A stretch of DNA of 64,000 nt from Rheinheimera sp. EpRS3. Lineage in GTDB: Bacteria; Pseudomonadota; Gammaproteobacteria; Enterobacterales; Alteromonadaceae. Shown here in pieces: positions 9,650-19,822 of this stretch. Where the stretch lies: positions 16,455 through 80,454 of the forward strand of contig NZ_LNQS01000013.1 of assembly GCF_001513785.1 (NCBI RefSeq), given 5' to 3'. How positions within the stretch are numbered: the stretch's first letter is position 1; each line of letters starts with the position of its first letter. The translations under genes were made by a program, and so were the position numbers. Below the pieces are notes generated by a model, which was given only the letters and a program-made list of their open reading frames with translations, was not told the origin of the DNA and did no database searches.

Positions 9650-11119
9650 ATGACTTTAGGTAGCATCGGAAAATCAACGTACAGTAAGTTGGTGTCAACA
9701 CTGATTAACCGTATTTGTGATACGACAGCAGTAGCCGACTCCATGTACGAGCAGGCGGTGCAGTATTTTCAGCAGGCGGTAGCGCAACAGGCTGAAAAAA
9801 CAGAGCTGGAGCAACAGGTATTTTTGTTTGAAAACCGGCAGAAGCAGGTAAACAAGCGCGATCTGGCGCTGGTTGAGCGTAATTTGCAGCAAGCGCAAAG
9901 TGAGAGGCAAACCTTTCAGCAGGCCCGAAGTGAAGAAGCCAATGCCCGCATGGCGGCACTGAAAAAGATTTGCCTGGATGTTCTGGAGTTATGTCAGGGC
10001 GAATCACAGGAAGATACCCACATGAACAGTGCCAAATTACTCGGTACTATTCAGCTGTTGTCGCCCACCGAAGGCAAGCATATTGCCGCCAGTAATCAAA
10101 AAAGTAAGCATTTATATAAAGCCATTTTGTCACTGCGCTTGCTGGACAAACTGCTAACCGATGGTGAGCTGAATAATGCTTATGTACAGCAGCGTTATCA
10201 GGCCAGCAAAGGTTTAAAAGCCGGCAAAGGTGAGTATGACCCGTTTCGCGATGATGTGCAGATCCCGCTGTTAATGGCAGCACTGCTGCAGGATATTGGT
10301 AACTGCCACCCTGAAGCACAACTGATATTAAAAGGTGCTGATGGTAAAGCCGACGAGTTTCGCGTGCTTGAGAATGACGAGCGGCTGGCGTTGCTGCAAA
10401 TTAGTTATCGCGAAAGCCTGAAATATGTTACTCAGGGTCTTGGATTGGATAAATACAGCGGTAATTCCAGAGAAGAGCGTGACCAGTTTATTAAGCTCGA
10501 AGGCGAGCGGCAGAACTTTGTCCTCACCTTGCTGAAAAATGCTATTAAACCGGAACACGGTATTGGCAATGTGCTTAAAATTCCGCAAATTTATACCTCG
10601 GTTGTATTGTCGACCAAAAGCAGCTTTGCCTATGAGACCTTGCCTAAAGTTGCACTGGTGCTGGAAAAGGGGGTTGAGAAGGGCGTATATAGCAAGGTCG
10701 CGGTAGATGCCCTGCTCAGTATTACCGGTATTTTCCCGCAGGGGTTTGGCATAACCTATATTCCGAAAGATTCCGACCGGCAAGATCTGGATCGTTACGA
10801 ATATGCCATTGTTACCGGGCTGTATCCGGCTGATATCCGCCAGCCTATCTGCCGGATGGTTACCCGTAACCTTACTTATAACGTGTCTGCCCAGGGCTGT
10901 ATTGTCAGTGTTGAAAACAACCTGTATTACCCGCAAGCGCGCAAAAAGCTGGAGCGGATCAGCGAAGAGCGCTTACTGGAAATTCTGAGCAAACTGGTAT
11001 CAAACTTTGAAGAGCGCAAAAACATGCCGTTGCTGCCTAAATTCTGGCGCCCGGATGAATATTTCTCTTATGTTAAAAACCAGAACCTGTGGAACAAAGT
11101 GGTTATGCACAGTAACTAA
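9650..11119 (+). CDS. Uncharacterised protein with coiled coil and degenerate HD-like motif
   Basis: A 489-residue soluble protein I do not recognise. Residues about 20-110 are glutamine/glutamate-rich and predicted by eye to be coiled coil (repeated LEQQVFLFENR-type heptads). The middle contains LLMAALLQDIGNCHPEA, which resembles the HDIGKxHP core of HD-GYP phosphodiesterases but with His replaced by Gln and Lys by Asn. After it comes a helical region, then DRYEYAIVTGLYPADIRQPICR. No signal or membrane segment. It ends in a strong terminator, so it looks monocistronic. An HD-GYP-derived, catalytically dead sensor or scaffold is a guess only. Confidence 0.7.
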   Translation: MTLGSIGKSTYSKLVSTLINRICDTTAVADSMYEQAVQYFQQAVAQQAEKTELEQQVFLFENRQKQVNKRDLALVERNLQQAQSERQTFQQARSEEANARMAALKKICLDVLELCQGESQEDTHMNSAKLLGTIQLLSPTEGKHIAASNQKSKHLYKAILSLRLLDKLLTDGELNNAYVQQRYQASKGLKAGKGEYDPFRDDVQIPLLMAALLQDIGNCHPEAQLILKGADGKADEFRVLENDERLALLQISYRESLKYVTQGLGLDKYSGNSREERDQFIKLEGERQNFVLTLLKNAIKPEHGIGNVLKIPQIYTSVVLSTKSSFAYETLPKVALVLEKGVEKGVYSKVAVDALLSITGIFPQGFGITYIPKDSDRQDLDRYEYAIVTGLYPADIRQPICRMVTRNLTYNVSAQGCIVSVENNLYYPQARKKLERISEERLLEILSKLVSNFEERKNMPLLPKFWRPDEYFSYVKNQNLWNKVVMHSN

Positions 11120-11150
11120 CACAGTTACTAGCAAATAAGCAGCACAGCAA

Positions 11151-11178
11151 CAAAACCGTCATCAGACGGTTTTGTTTT
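11151..11178. terminator. Bidirectional terminator overlapping an MFS stop codon
   Basis: CAAAACCGTC (11151-11160) pairs with GACGGTTTTG (11165-11174) across loop ATCA, followed by TTTTGC. The minus-strand MFS stop codon (11162-11164) lies in the loop, so that gene ends inside its own terminator. Confidence 0.85.
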
Positions 11179-12580
11179 GCTCAGTATTGCGGGGATAGTT
11201 GTCAGCGGGCTCGCCGGGATCAAAATGATCTTCCGTCTGTTGCTCTTGTTCAATATCCTCATCATAGCCGGCAGGTACCTGCTGATAAGCGGCAATAAAG
11301 TCTTCGTCGCGCATTTGTGCCACAACTACTTCTTCGTCAACACGCGGATCAAGCGCTGCTGCCAGTGGTGATGATACCAAATCACCCGAGCCCATTTTAA
11401 ACTGGGCATTTTGCTGTTCGTCCATCATCCGCTTAACCATTTTTTGTGTGTAATTTACCCGGATCAGCCGCAAAAACAGTGTTAGAGCACAGCAACTGAT
11501 AAAGGCATACAGCATAGCCGGGCCAATTAACTGCATCAGTGCCGATGCCAGCAGCGGGCCAAAACAGGCGCCCAGGCCAAAAGTCAGTAATACCGTGGCA
11601 GATAAGGCTACCCGATCGTTTTGCTCCACGTTTTGGTTGGCAAAAGCAGAAGCAATAGGATAAAGCGTAAACGCTAGCACGCCGTAGCAAAAGGTGGCAA
11701 TCAGTAAAGCAAAACCAGATAACGGCAGCAGAGCCATTAACAGTGTTAGAACCGTCAGTATTGCTGCATTAAAACGCAAAATACGGCTGCGCGGAATACG
11801 GTCTGAAATTTTGCCCATTGGCCATTGGGCTAGCAGGCCGGCCAGTATGGTTACCGACATAAACAGCGTTACCTGGCCTGTATCCATGCCCTTGCTGGCA
11901 GCATATGCTGGCGCCAGGCCATAAAAGGCACCTGCCATCATGCCTGCTACCGTCACCGCAGTTAGCGACTGTGGCACCAGTTTCCAGAACGCCAGAATTT
12001 TTAGCGGCGCCGGTTGCAGTGGTGCCGGGTGAATACGTGTTGTTAGCGCAATTGGCACTATACACAGCGAGTAACACATACTGATAATCAGCAGTGGCGC
12101 TATGCCAAGCTCAGGAAACTGGCTTAGCATTACCTGGCCGCCAATCATGCCAAGATAAGAGGTGATCATATAAAAGGCGAATACGGTGCCACGCTGCGAA
12201 CTTTCGGTTTGCTCGTTCAGCCAGCTTTCCAGCACCATATACTGGCACATCATGCCCATGCCCACGATAACGCGCATAACCAGCCAAACCTCAAGCTGGT
12301 TGATCAGCACATGGCTCATGGCGCAGGCACTGACAATAGCTGCGCTGGCAACAAAAGCACGAATATGGCCAACCTGAGCAATAACTTTATGACCAAGCTT
12401 AGAGCCCAGCACCAGGCCAAGGTAATAGCAGGACATTAAGGCGCCAATCCAGATAGAATCGACATTTTGCTGTGCCAGCGATAAACCCAGGTAAGTTGAC
12501 AACGAACCCTGAGCCACCAACATTAGCAAAGTGGTAAGAAATAATGCACTAAAGCTGCGATAAGGGTGTTTACTGGACAT
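11162..12580 (-). CDS. MFS transporter, YcaD-like, with long acidic tail
   Basis: A 472-residue major facilitator with twelve predicted membrane helices over about residues 10-385 (first GALMSCYYLGLVLGSKLG, cytoplasmic loop GKISDRIPRSR). It resembles the YcaD/UMF group whose substrates are unknown. After the last helix comes an unusual hydrophilic, acidic C-terminal tail of about 85 residues (rich in D/E/Q, ending NTEQNKTV) that would face the cytoplasm. It lies 48 bases downstream of metG, separated by a terminator. Confidence 0.85.
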   Translation of the reverse strand: MSSKHPYRSFSALFLTTLLMLVAQGSLSTYLGLSLAQQNVDSIWIGALMSCYYLGLVLGSKLGHKVIAQVGHIRAFVASAAIVSACAMSHVLINQLEVWLVMRVIVGMGMMCQYMVLESWLNEQTESSQRGTVFAFYMITSYLGMIGGQVMLSQFPELGIAPLLIISMCYSLCIVPIALTTRIHPAPLQPAPLKILAFWKLVPQSLTAVTVAGMMAGAFYGLAPAYAASKGMDTGQVTLFMSVTILAGLLAQWPMGKISDRIPRSRILRFNAAILTVLTLLMALLPLSGFALLIATFCYGVLAFTLYPIASAFANQNVEQNDRVALSATVLLTFGLGACFGPLLASALMQLIGPAMLYAFISCCALTLFLRLIRVNYTQKMVKRMMDEQQNAQFKMGSGDLVSSPLAAALDPRVDEEVVVAQMRDEDFIAAYQQVPAGYDEDIEQEQQTEDHFDPGEPADNYPRNTEQNKTV

Positions 12581-12589
12581 CCGTTGCCT

Positions 12590-12622
12590 TTTTAAAAAAT
12601 ACAGGCAGCCAAAAGCTGCCTG
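12590..12622 (-). terminator. Intrinsic terminator of metG
   Basis: On the minus strand CAGGCAGC and GCTGCCTG (12622-12602) close a 5-base loop and are followed by TATTTTTTAAAA. It lies directly after the metG stop. Confidence 0.85.
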
Positions 12623-12628
12623 AAACCG

Positions 12629-14677
12629 TTACTTCACGCGCATACCGGGCTGGGCACCGTCATCCGGTGACAGAATAAACAAGTCGCTGCCGCCAGGGCC
12701 TGCGGCTAACACCATGCCCTCGGATAAACCAAAGCGCATTTTGCGTGGCGCCAGGTTTGCCACCATCACGGTTAAGCGGCCTTCCAGTTGCTCAGGGCTG
12801 TAAGCCGATTTAATGCCGGCAAACACCTGGCGTACTTCGCCGCCGCCAATATCCAGTTGCAGTTGCACCAGTTTGTCGGCGCCTTCTACCGCGCTGGCTT
12901 TAATAATTTTGGCTACGCGCAAATCAATTTTGGCAAAATCATCAATACTGATGGTATCGCTAATTGGCTCGCGCTCTGTGCTTACGGCTTTTTCTGCTTT
13001 AGCGGCAGCTTTAACCGGTGCTGCCGTTTGCACTTGCAGATTCTCTTGCGATGCATCCAGCATGGCGGTTACTTTTACCGGGTCAACCCGCTGCATCAGC
13101 GCTTTAAACGGGTTGATTGCATGGTTGGTTAACGGCTGCTGATAGTTGTTCCAGTTCAGTTCACTGTTTAAGAAGGCTTCCGTTTCTGCTGCCATCAACG
13201 GCAACACCGGTTTTAAATAATGCATTAATACCCGAAACAGGTTAATGCCCATTGAGCAGACGTCATGCGCTTCCTGCTGTTTGCTGTCATCTTTTACCAG
13301 CACCCAGGGCGCCTTGGCGTCAATGTATTGATTAGCTTTATCGGCCAGCGCCATAATGTCGCGTATAGCACGGGCAAACTCACGTTTTTCAAAGCTGTCG
13401 GCAATGCTTTCCCCTGCGGCAGTAAATTCTGCCAGCAGGGCAGGCTCTGCCACGGTAGCCGATAACTTGCCATCATAGCGCTTAGTAATAAAGCTGGCAC
13501 AGCGGCTGGCAATATTCACCACTTTACCGACTAAATCGGCATTGACCTTCTGGCTGAAATCATCCAAGTTTAAATCCAGATCAATAATGCTGCTGCTTAG
13601 CTTAGAAGCAAAGTAATAGCGCAGGTATTCCGGGTTTAAATGATCAAGATAAGTGCGTGCTTTAATAAAAGTACCGCGCGACTTGGACATTTTCGCGCCG
13701 TTTACGGTAACAAAGCCGTGGGCGAAAATGGCGTTGGGTTTGCGCATACCGGCGCCGTGCAGCATGGCCGGCCAAAACAGGCTGTGGAAATAAATAATAT
13801 CTTTGCCGATAAAGTGGTATATCTCGGCGTCAGAATCCAAGCGCCAGAAGCTGTCAAAATCGATACCGGTTTTATCGCACAGATTTTTAAAGCTGGCCAG
13901 ATAACCGATAGGCGCATCTAACCAGACATAAAAGAATTTGCCTGGTGCATTGGGTATTTCAAAGCCAAAGTAGGGCGCATCACGGCTGATATCCCACATT
14001 TGCAGGCCATCTTTAAACCATTCCTGCAGTTTATTGGCCATTTCATCCTGTAAGCTGCCGCTGCGTGTCCAGTCTTGCAACATCTGGCTAAAGGCCGGTA
14101 AATCAAAGAAATAATGCTCAGAGTCTTTTAATACCGGCGTGGCGCCGGACACTACAGAGCGGGCATTTTTAACTTCAGTCGGGCTGTAAGTCGCACCACA
14201 GACATCGCAGCTGTCGCCGTTTTGGTCCAGGGCGCCGCATTTGGGGCAATCGCCTTTAACAAAACGGTCGGGCAAGAACATTTGCTTTTCCGGGTCAAAT
14301 AACTGGCTGATGGTTTTGCGCTTAATGTAGCCGCCATCATTGAGTTTATTGTAAATCTGGCTGGCAAATTCGCGGTTTTCTTCGCTGTGGGTCGAGTGAT
14401 AATTGTCAAAGCCAATGCCGAAACCGGCAAAGTCGGCCTGGTGTTCAATATTGGTTTTGGCAATCATTTGCTCAGGCGTAATGCCCTGTTCCTGCGCTTT
14501 GAGCATAATAGGCGTGCCGTGCGCGTCATCGGCACAGACGTAATAGCATTCATGGCCGCGGGCTTTTTGAAATCGGGCCCAGATATCGGTTTGAATGTAT
14601 TCCAGTAAGTGGCCTAAATGGATAGGGCCGTTGGCATAGGGTAAAGCGCTGGTAACGAGTATTTTGCGTGTCGACAT
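12629..14677 (-). CDS. metG: Methionyl-tRNA synthetase
   Basis: Class I methionyl-tRNA synthetase of 682 residues that charges tRNA-Met. The HIGH-type motif is HLGH at residues 20-23 (after YANGPI), the zinc knuckles are CPKCG and CDVCG, and the signature AKMSKSRGT is present. A C-terminal Arc1p-type tRNA-binding domain ([12 protein letters not shown] onwards) gives dimerisation. Length agrees with E. coli MetG (677). The start at 14677 (MSTRKILVT) is chosen over a 21-codon upstream extension that has no similarity. Divergent from apbC, as in many gammaproteobacteria. Confidence 0.96.
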   Translation of the reverse strand: MSTRKILVTSALPYANGPIHLGHLLEYIQTDIWARFQKARGHECYYVCADDAHGTPIMLKAQEQGITPEQMIAKTNIEHQADFAGFGIGFDNYHSTHSEENREFASQIYNKLNDGGYIKRKTISQLFDPEKQMFLPDRFVKGDCPKCGALDQNGDSCDVCGATYSPTEVKNARSVVSGATPVLKDSEHYFFDLPAFSQMLQDWTRSGSLQDEMANKLQEWFKDGLQMWDISRDAPYFGFEIPNAPGKFFYVWLDAPIGYLASFKNLCDKTGIDFDSFWRLDSDAEIYHFIGKDIIYFHSLFWPAMLHGAGMRKPNAIFAHGFVTVNGAKMSKSRGTFIKARTYLDHLNPEYLRYYFASKLSSSIIDLDLNLDDFSQKVNADLVGKVVNIASRCASFITKRYDGKLSATVAEPALLAEFTAAGESIADSFEKREFARAIRDIMALADKANQYIDAKAPWVLVKDDSKQQEAHDVCSMGINLFRVLMHYLKPVLPLMAAETEAFLNSELNWNNYQQPLTNHAINPFKALMQRVDPVKVTAMLDASQENLQVQTAAPVKAAAKAEKAVSTEREPISDTISIDDFAKIDLRVAKIIKASAVEGADKLVQLQLDIGGGEVRQVFAGIKSAYSPEQLEGRLTVMVANLAPRKMRFGLSEGMVLAAGPGGSDLFILSPDDGAQPGMRVK

Positions 14678-14808
14678 TAAGCGGTGCTCTTTTGCATAAA
14701 TAACTGAAAAAATTTCACTAAATGATACACTAGCCGCCATCGATCCGCACCCGCCAAGGTACGGATCTGCTAAAAAAACGTGTTAACGCCTGAATTTGGA
14801 ATTTGCTG

Positions 14809-15873
14809 ATGTTTAACTGGTTTAAATCCGCCAAAACCGACACTTTGCCAGAAGCTGCCCAGCAGTTGCTGCAACACTGGCAACTGCCCGATAGCGGCGC
14901 GCCTTTAGCGCTGCTGCTCGATAGCGTTAGCCTGCAGAAAAACAATCTGCGTATCAGCCTGAAGCTGCCGTTGTTATCCATAGCGCAGCCGCTGCAGCAG
15001 GCGTTGCGTGATGCCGGCTTTAGTTATCAGTTAACGCTGGATTACCAACTGACAACAGCGCCGGTATTTAAAGATATTAAGCAGATTATTCTTGTTGCGT
15101 CGGGCAAGGGCGGGGTGGGCAAATCTACAACTGCGGCTAATCTGGCGGTAGCACTGGCGCTGGAAGGCGCCAAAGTTGGCTTGCTGGATGCCGATATTTA
15201 TGGCCCGTCTATTCCTGTGATGCTGGGGCTGAGCGGTGAGAAAATCAGCTCGCCGGATAATAAGTTAATGCAGCCCAAGTTTGCCCATGGTGTGTATTTG
15301 CAATCTATCGGTTTTCTGGTTGACCCACAGCAAGCCTCAGTCTGGCGTGGCCCTATGGCCAGCCAGGCTTTGTTGCAACTGCTGAACGAAACCTTGTGGC
15401 CAGAGCTGGATTATTTAATTGTTGATATGCCACCGGGCACCGGTGATATTCAGCTGACTATGGCGCAAAAACTGCCGGTAACCGGTGCTGTGGTGGTTAC
15501 CACGCCGCAGGATGTGGCACTGTCGGATGCAGAAAAAGCCATAAGCATGTTTCGCCAGGTGAATATTCCGCTGTTGGGCCTGATTGAAAATATGAGTTTT
15601 TATCAGTGCAGCCACTGCGGCACACGGGATGATATTTTTGGTACCGAAGGTGGCATCTTATTGGCAGAGCGTTATCAGGTGCCGGTGCTGGGCCAGTTGC
15701 CGCTGCAAAAACAGATTCGGGAGCAGGCCGATGCCGGGGTGCCGATAGTGCTAAAACAGCAGCCAGTGGCACAAATTTACCGTACAATCGGCCGGCAATT
15801 AATGCTGGCATTGCATTGGCACGCTGCTGCGCAAGCGGTCGGCCAACCTGAAATAATAATAACGGACGATTAA
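14809..15873 (+). CDS. apbC: Mrp/ApbC iron-sulfur cluster carrier ATPase
   Basis: A 354-residue Mrp-family P-loop ATPase that delivers Fe-S clusters. Deviant Walker [10 protein letters not shown] begins at about Gly99, [10 protein letters not shown] follows, and the cluster-binding CxxC is Cys267/Cys270 (QCSHCG). An N-terminal MIP18-like segment of about 90 residues precedes the ATPase. ATG at 14809 is taken over a TTG two codons earlier. It is separated from dcd by one base, so the two are surely co-transcribed. Confidence 0.93.
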   Translation: MFNWFKSAKTDTLPEAAQQLLQHWQLPDSGAPLALLLDSVSLQKNNLRISLKLPLLSIAQPLQQALRDAGFSYQLTLDYQLTTAPVFKDIKQIILVASGKGGVGKSTTAANLAVALALEGAKVGLLDADIYGPSIPVMLGLSGEKISSPDNKLMQPKFAHGVYLQSIGFLVDPQQASVWRGPMASQALLQLLNETLWPELDYLIVDMPPGTGDIQLTMAQKLPVTGAVVVTTPQDVALSDAEKAISMFRQVNIPLLGLIENMSFYQCSHCGTRDDIFGTEGGILLAERYQVPVLGQLPLQKQIREQADAGVPIVLKQQPVAQIYRTIGRQLMLALHWHAAAQAVGQPEIIITDD

Positions 15874-15874
15874 G

Positions 15875-16465
15875 ATGAGACTGTGTGACCGCGATATAGA
15901 ACGCTATTTAGCCGAAGGTAAAATTAGCATTACCCCGTTGCCAGACGCCGACATGATAAGCGGCGTTAGTGTTGATATTCGCTTGGGCAATAAATTTCGC
16001 GTCTTTGTCGCCCATACGGCTGCTTACATTGATTTAAGCGGCCCGCGCGCCGAAGTGGATAAAGCGCTAAACAGCGTAATGAGCGATGAAATATACATAG
16101 CTGATGGCGATAAGTTTATTTTACACCCGGGCGAGCTGGCACTGGCAATGACGTTGGAATCGGTCACCTTGCCGGATGATATCGTTGGCTGGTTAGATGG
16201 CCGCTCGTCACTGGCGCGTTTGGGCCTTATGGTGCATGTTACTGCACACCGGATTGACCCGGGTTGGTCTGGCAATATCGTGCTGGAGTTTTACAACAGT
16301 GGCAAGTTGCCGTTAGCGCTTCGGCCACAGATGAAAATTGGTGCGCTGAACTTTGAGCTGATGACAGGCCCGGCTGAGCGGCCATACAACAAACGCTTGG
16401 ATGCGAAATACCAGCAGCAAACCGGTGCTGTCGCCAGCCGTATTGGCCATGATGATAAAGGCTGA
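15875..16465 (+). CDS. dcd: dCTP deaminase
   Basis: A 196-residue dCTP deaminase that makes dUTP for thymidylate synthesis. The family core is intact: [21 protein letters not shown], and the catalytic Glu138 in NIVLEFYN, the same residue number as in E. coli. It starts one base after the apbC stop with AGATG overlap of the ribosome region, giving an apbC-dcd operon as seen in enterics. Confidence 0.95.
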   Translation: MRLCDRDIERYLAEGKISITPLPDADMISGVSVDIRLGNKFRVFVAHTAAYIDLSGPRAEVDKALNSVMSDEIYIADGDKFILHPGELALAMTLESVTLPDDIVGWLDGRSSLARLGLMVHVTAHRIDPGWSGNIVLEFYNSGKLPLALRPQMKIGALNFELMTGPAERPYNKRLDAKYQQQTGAVASRIGHDDKG

Positions 16466-16486
16466 GCGCTGAGCATAACGTAAAAA

Positions 16487-16505
16487 GCCCACGCAAAGCG
16501 TGGGC
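16487..16505 (-). terminator. GC hairpin with a T run only on the minus strand
   Basis: GCCCACGC (16487-16494) and GCGTGGGC (16498-16505) form an 8-bp stem with loop AAA. On the plus strand it is followed by CAAAAGC, a poor terminator; on the minus strand by TTTTTACG, a good one. No minus-strand gene upstream of it is apparent. The 283 bases from 16466 to 16748 hold only this hairpin and the promoter region of the next gene. Confidence 0.55.
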
Positions 16506-16748
16506 CAAAAGCTATAAAGCAAAAATGAAGCCGGATGATTATGCAATAAAGCTGCATAGCTTGGCAATGTCGGCTGGCTAAATTTCCACATTACATTTTT
16601 TCCCGCCAGCTGGGTTGGCAGCCTATTGGGGCAGCCAATAAAGTTGCCAGCGGGTACATTTTGTATCTGGCAGCACATTAAGCACTTGGTAAATAGTGTG
16701 GCGCTGCATTATGCTAAATTGATTTTTTCGTCTCAGGGAGCGACGGCC

Positions 16749-18866
16749 GTGGCTGACAACACTACACAACATAAATGGCGTTTTTTCCGCTCTGGCGGTT
16801 TTGATCAGGTTGCGCTGGAAACCGGCGCCGACTTGCAACACCTAAGCGAGCTTGATCCTAAACTCTGGACAGTGCTGAGCTGCCCAACCTCCGGGCTGGA
16901 AATTGACAGCCGCACTCTGGCGCTATTAGATCTCGACACTGACGGCCAGATACGGGTACCGGAAATACAGGCCGCAGTAAGCTGGTGTTGCCAGCGCCTT
17001 ACCGATGCCGACCTGATGTTTCAATCAGCGGGTGTGCCACTAGATGCAATATCTGACGCTGATGAAAACGGCGCGGCCATCAAAACGGCCGCTTTGCGTG
17101 TACTGCAATACACCGGTAAAACAGCCGACGACAGTTTGCAGGTTGACGATTTTACTGATAAATCCCGTTTGTTTTCGCCGGATCATCTCAACGGTGATGG
17201 CGTGGTTATGGCCGAGCTGGCCGCTGATGATGACGTAAAACAGCTGATCAGCGATATTGTCAGTGTATTAGGCGGCGTGGCTGATCGCAGTGGCGGTAAG
17301 GGCACTGACACCGAGATGCTAAGCAGTTTTATGGCTCAGGCGCAGGCCATAGTCGATTGGCATAAAGCCGGAGCCGCAGAGTCTGAAGACTTACAGCCAT
17401 TGGGTAGCGATACCGCAGCTGCCGTGGCGGTATTTGACAGCGTGCAGGCAAAAGTCGATGACTTTTTTGTCCGCTGCCAGTTAGCCGCATTTGACAGCCG
17501 TGCTGCCCAGGCATTAAACCCTGAGGCCACCGTGTACGCCGTGCTGGCAAACCGCGCGATAGGCCAGGGCGACGATGATATTGCTGCTTTACCGCTGGCC
17601 GAGGTAGGCGCGGGCCTGGCATTACCATTAGGGCAGGGTATTAACCCGGCCTGGGCGGAGAAAATTCAGCAGTTATGCCAGGTAGTTGTTAAGCCTCTGC
17701 TGGGTAAAACCCCAGACAGTTTAAGTTTTGCCGATTGGTCAGCTATTTCGGCCAAACTGGCAACGTGGCGCGCCTGGCAGGCGGCCAAGCCCGATTCAGC
17801 ATTACATCAACTTGAGCTTGAGCGTCTGGCCACCATAGTCACCAGTGATACTTCAGCGCGGCTTGAGCAGTTAATCGCCCTTGATTTGGCTGAAAAAACC
17901 TTTGCCGATAATGTCGATGCAGTAGAGCGTCTGGTGCACTATCAGCGCAATCTGGTTACCTTGTTGCGAAATTATGTGTCGTTAAGTGATTTTTATCAGG
18001 GCGAAAATAAAGCCATTTTCCAGGCCGGTACCCTGTATCTGGATCAACGCAGTTGCGAGTTGGTGTTGTATGTGGCGGATATGGCCCGCCACGCCAGTAT
18101 GGCACCGTTCAGTGGTTGTTATCTGGTGTATTGTACCTGTACACGTCACGGTGAAGCGGCGGTAAATATTGTTGCTGCGCTTACCGGCGGCGATGTCGAT
18201 GAGCTGATGGTGCCCGGGCGCAACGGTATATTTTATGACCGTAAAGGCCGGGACTGGAAAGCCAGTGTTATAAAAGTTGTGGCGCAACCCGTTAGTATCC
18301 GCCAGGCCTTTTGGTCACCCTATAAACGGGTAGCAGCTTTTATTGAAAGCCAATTACAAAAATTTGCCGCATCGCGTGATAAAGATATTGAAGCCAAAAC
18401 CACCAGTGGTGTTGCCAGTGCGGCCGCAACTCCTGCTGCGGCGACGTCTGGTTTTGATATTGCTAAATTTGCCGGTATTTTTGCCGCTATTGGCTTGGCA
18501 TTGGGAGCTTTGGGTACCATGCTCGCTGCTGTGGTTGCCGGTTTGTTTTCGCTGCAGTGGTGGCAGGTGCCGTTAGTGCTGCTTGGCGTTATGCTGCTAA
18601 TTTCATGCCCTTCTATGTTAATGGCTTTTATGACACTACGGCGGCGTAATCTTGGGCCTTTACTGGATGCCAATGGTTGGGCGGTTAACACCCGGGCAAA
18701 AATTAATGTGCCCTTTGGTGCGGCGTTAACCGGCTTGGCTAAGTTACCTAAAGGCGCTAAACGCTCATTAAAAGACCCCTATGCTGAGAAAAAACAACCC
18801 TGGGGCTTAATACTTCTGGCGCTACTGTTAATCGCCGCTGCAAGTGGGTATTGGTTGTACTGGTAA
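16749..18866 (+). CDS. Uncharacterised membrane protein with an EF-hand
   Basis: A 705-residue protein of unknown function. A perfect 12-residue EF-hand loop lies at Asp61-Glu72 (DLDTDGQIRVPE: D-x-D-x-DG-x-I-x-x-x-E); a second, degenerate one is near residues 145-157 (NGDGVV). A large soluble part follows to about residue 560, then two membrane helices (about 573-600 and 604-630), a basic loop and a terminal helix (685-705). The GTG at 16749 with GGGAG eight bases upstream is chosen; the open frame extends 41 codons further without a ribosome site. Calcium binding and membrane tethering are inferred. I recall similar EF-hand proteins in Vibrio and Shewanella but no function. Confidence 0.75.
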   Translation: MADNTTQHKWRFFRSGGFDQVALETGADLQHLSELDPKLWTVLSCPTSGLEIDSRTLALLDLDTDGQIRVPEIQAAVSWCCQRLTDADLMFQSAGVPLDAISDADENGAAIKTAALRVLQYTGKTADDSLQVDDFTDKSRLFSPDHLNGDGVVMAELAADDDVKQLISDIVSVLGGVADRSGGKGTDTEMLSSFMAQAQAIVDWHKAGAAESEDLQPLGSDTAAAVAVFDSVQAKVDDFFVRCQLAAFDSRAAQALNPEATVYAVLANRAIGQGDDDIAALPLAEVGAGLALPLGQGINPAWAEKIQQLCQVVVKPLLGKTPDSLSFADWSAISAKLATWRAWQAAKPDSALHQLELERLATIVTSDTSARLEQLIALDLAEKTFADNVDAVERLVHYQRNLVTLLRNYVSLSDFYQGENKAIFQAGTLYLDQRSCELVLYVADMARHASMAPFSGCYLVYCTCTRHGEAAVNIVAALTGGDVDELMVPGRNGIFYDRKGRDWKASVIKVVAQPVSIRQAFWSPYKRVAAFIESQLQKFAASRDKDIEAKTTSGVASAAATPAAATSGFDIAKFAGIFAAIGLALGALGTMLAAVVAGLFSLQWWQVPLVLLGVMLLISCPSMLMAFMTLRRRNLGPLLDANGWAVNTRAKINVPFGAALTGLAKLPKGAKRSLKDPYAEKKQPWGLILLALLLIAAASGYWLYW

Positions 18867-18920
18867 GTGCAGTGGCCAGTAATTAAAGATACACAGTAGT
18901 AATAACTGATAAACAGGACA

Positions 18921-19820
18921 GTGAAGGTGAATTCAGGCAGTATTATTCGTTTATTTTCGCTGGCCGCTATCTGGGGCGCGTCTTTCCTGTTTATGCGTAT
19001 TGCAGTGCCGGAGCTTGGCCCGGCCTGGCTGATGTTTGGCCGGGTGCTGCTGGCGGCGCTGTTTCTGGCACTGGTTGCCGTAGCGTTTAAACGCAGCTTG
19101 CCAATACGTGGCTACGCTGGCCATTTTATGCTGCTGAGCTTTTTTAATACGGCCTTGCCGTTTCTGTTATTTGCTTATGCGGCACAAACACTAACCGCAT
19201 CTTTACTGGCGGTGCTTAATGCCACGGCACCGCTGTGGGGTGCCTTAATTGGCTGGGTGTTTTTTCGCCAGCGCATGTCAGTAAAAATTGCTGCCGGTTT
19301 ACTGCTGGGGATCTGCGGTGTGGCCATACTGGTAGGTTTTGATGCTACAGCAAATAGCAACGCCTTACCGGCTATAGCTGCAGGCGCGGGGGCCGCCTGC
19401 TGTTATGGTATTGCTACCTGGTATACCAGGCTGGCTAAACCGGTACCGGCTTTTACTAATGCGCATGGCAATATGTGGGGAGCCTGCCTGTGGTTATTGC
19501 CATTGCTATGGTTTATACCTTTGCCGGTAGCTGAACCGGCCAGCCAAAGCTTGTATGCTGTGCTGGCGCTGGGAGTAGTTTGTACCGGTGTGGCCTATAT
19601 GTTGTATTTTCGGCTGGTGCAGGATTTAGGCGCCACACCAACATTAACCGTGACCTTTTTAATTCCGGTATTTGGCGTGCTGTGGGGCCACCTGTTTTTA
19701 GATGAAACTGTCGGCTGGCATACCCTGGCCGGTGCTGCCATTGTTATTACCGGCACCATGCTGGTAACCGGTTTTAGCCTGAATTCATTACGCGCTGCAA
19801 CAGCGCCTGTTAAGGAGTAA
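18921..19820 (+). CDS. EamA-family (DMT) exporter
   Basis: A 299-residue protein with two EamA repeats and ten predicted membrane helices. It starts with IIRLFSLAAIWGASFLFMR, the usual first-helix pattern of the RhaT/EamA family. Members export metabolites or amino acids; no substrate can be assigned. GTG start at 18921, with another GTG two codons later equally possible. The gene ends two bases before the GST gene, with GGAG overlapping its end, so the two form an operon. Confidence 0.88.
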   Translation: MKVNSGSIIRLFSLAAIWGASFLFMRIAVPELGPAWLMFGRVLLAALFLALVAVAFKRSLPIRGYAGHFMLLSFFNTALPFLLFAYAAQTLTASLLAVLNATAPLWGALIGWVFFRQRMSVKIAAGLLLGICGVAILVGFDATANSNALPAIAAGAGAACCYGIATWYTRLAKPVPAFTNAHGNMWGACLWLLPLLWFIPLPVAEPASQSLYAVLALGVVCTGVAYMLYFRLVQDLGATPTLTVTFLIPVFGVLWGHLFLDETVGWHTLAGAAIVITGTMLVTGFSLNSLRAATAPVKE

Positions 19821-19822
19821 AT

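Noticed and set aside
10328..10936. Minus-strand open frame of 202 codons opposite the HD-like gene
   Set aside because: Shadow of the plus-strand gene, no start context and no familiar motif.
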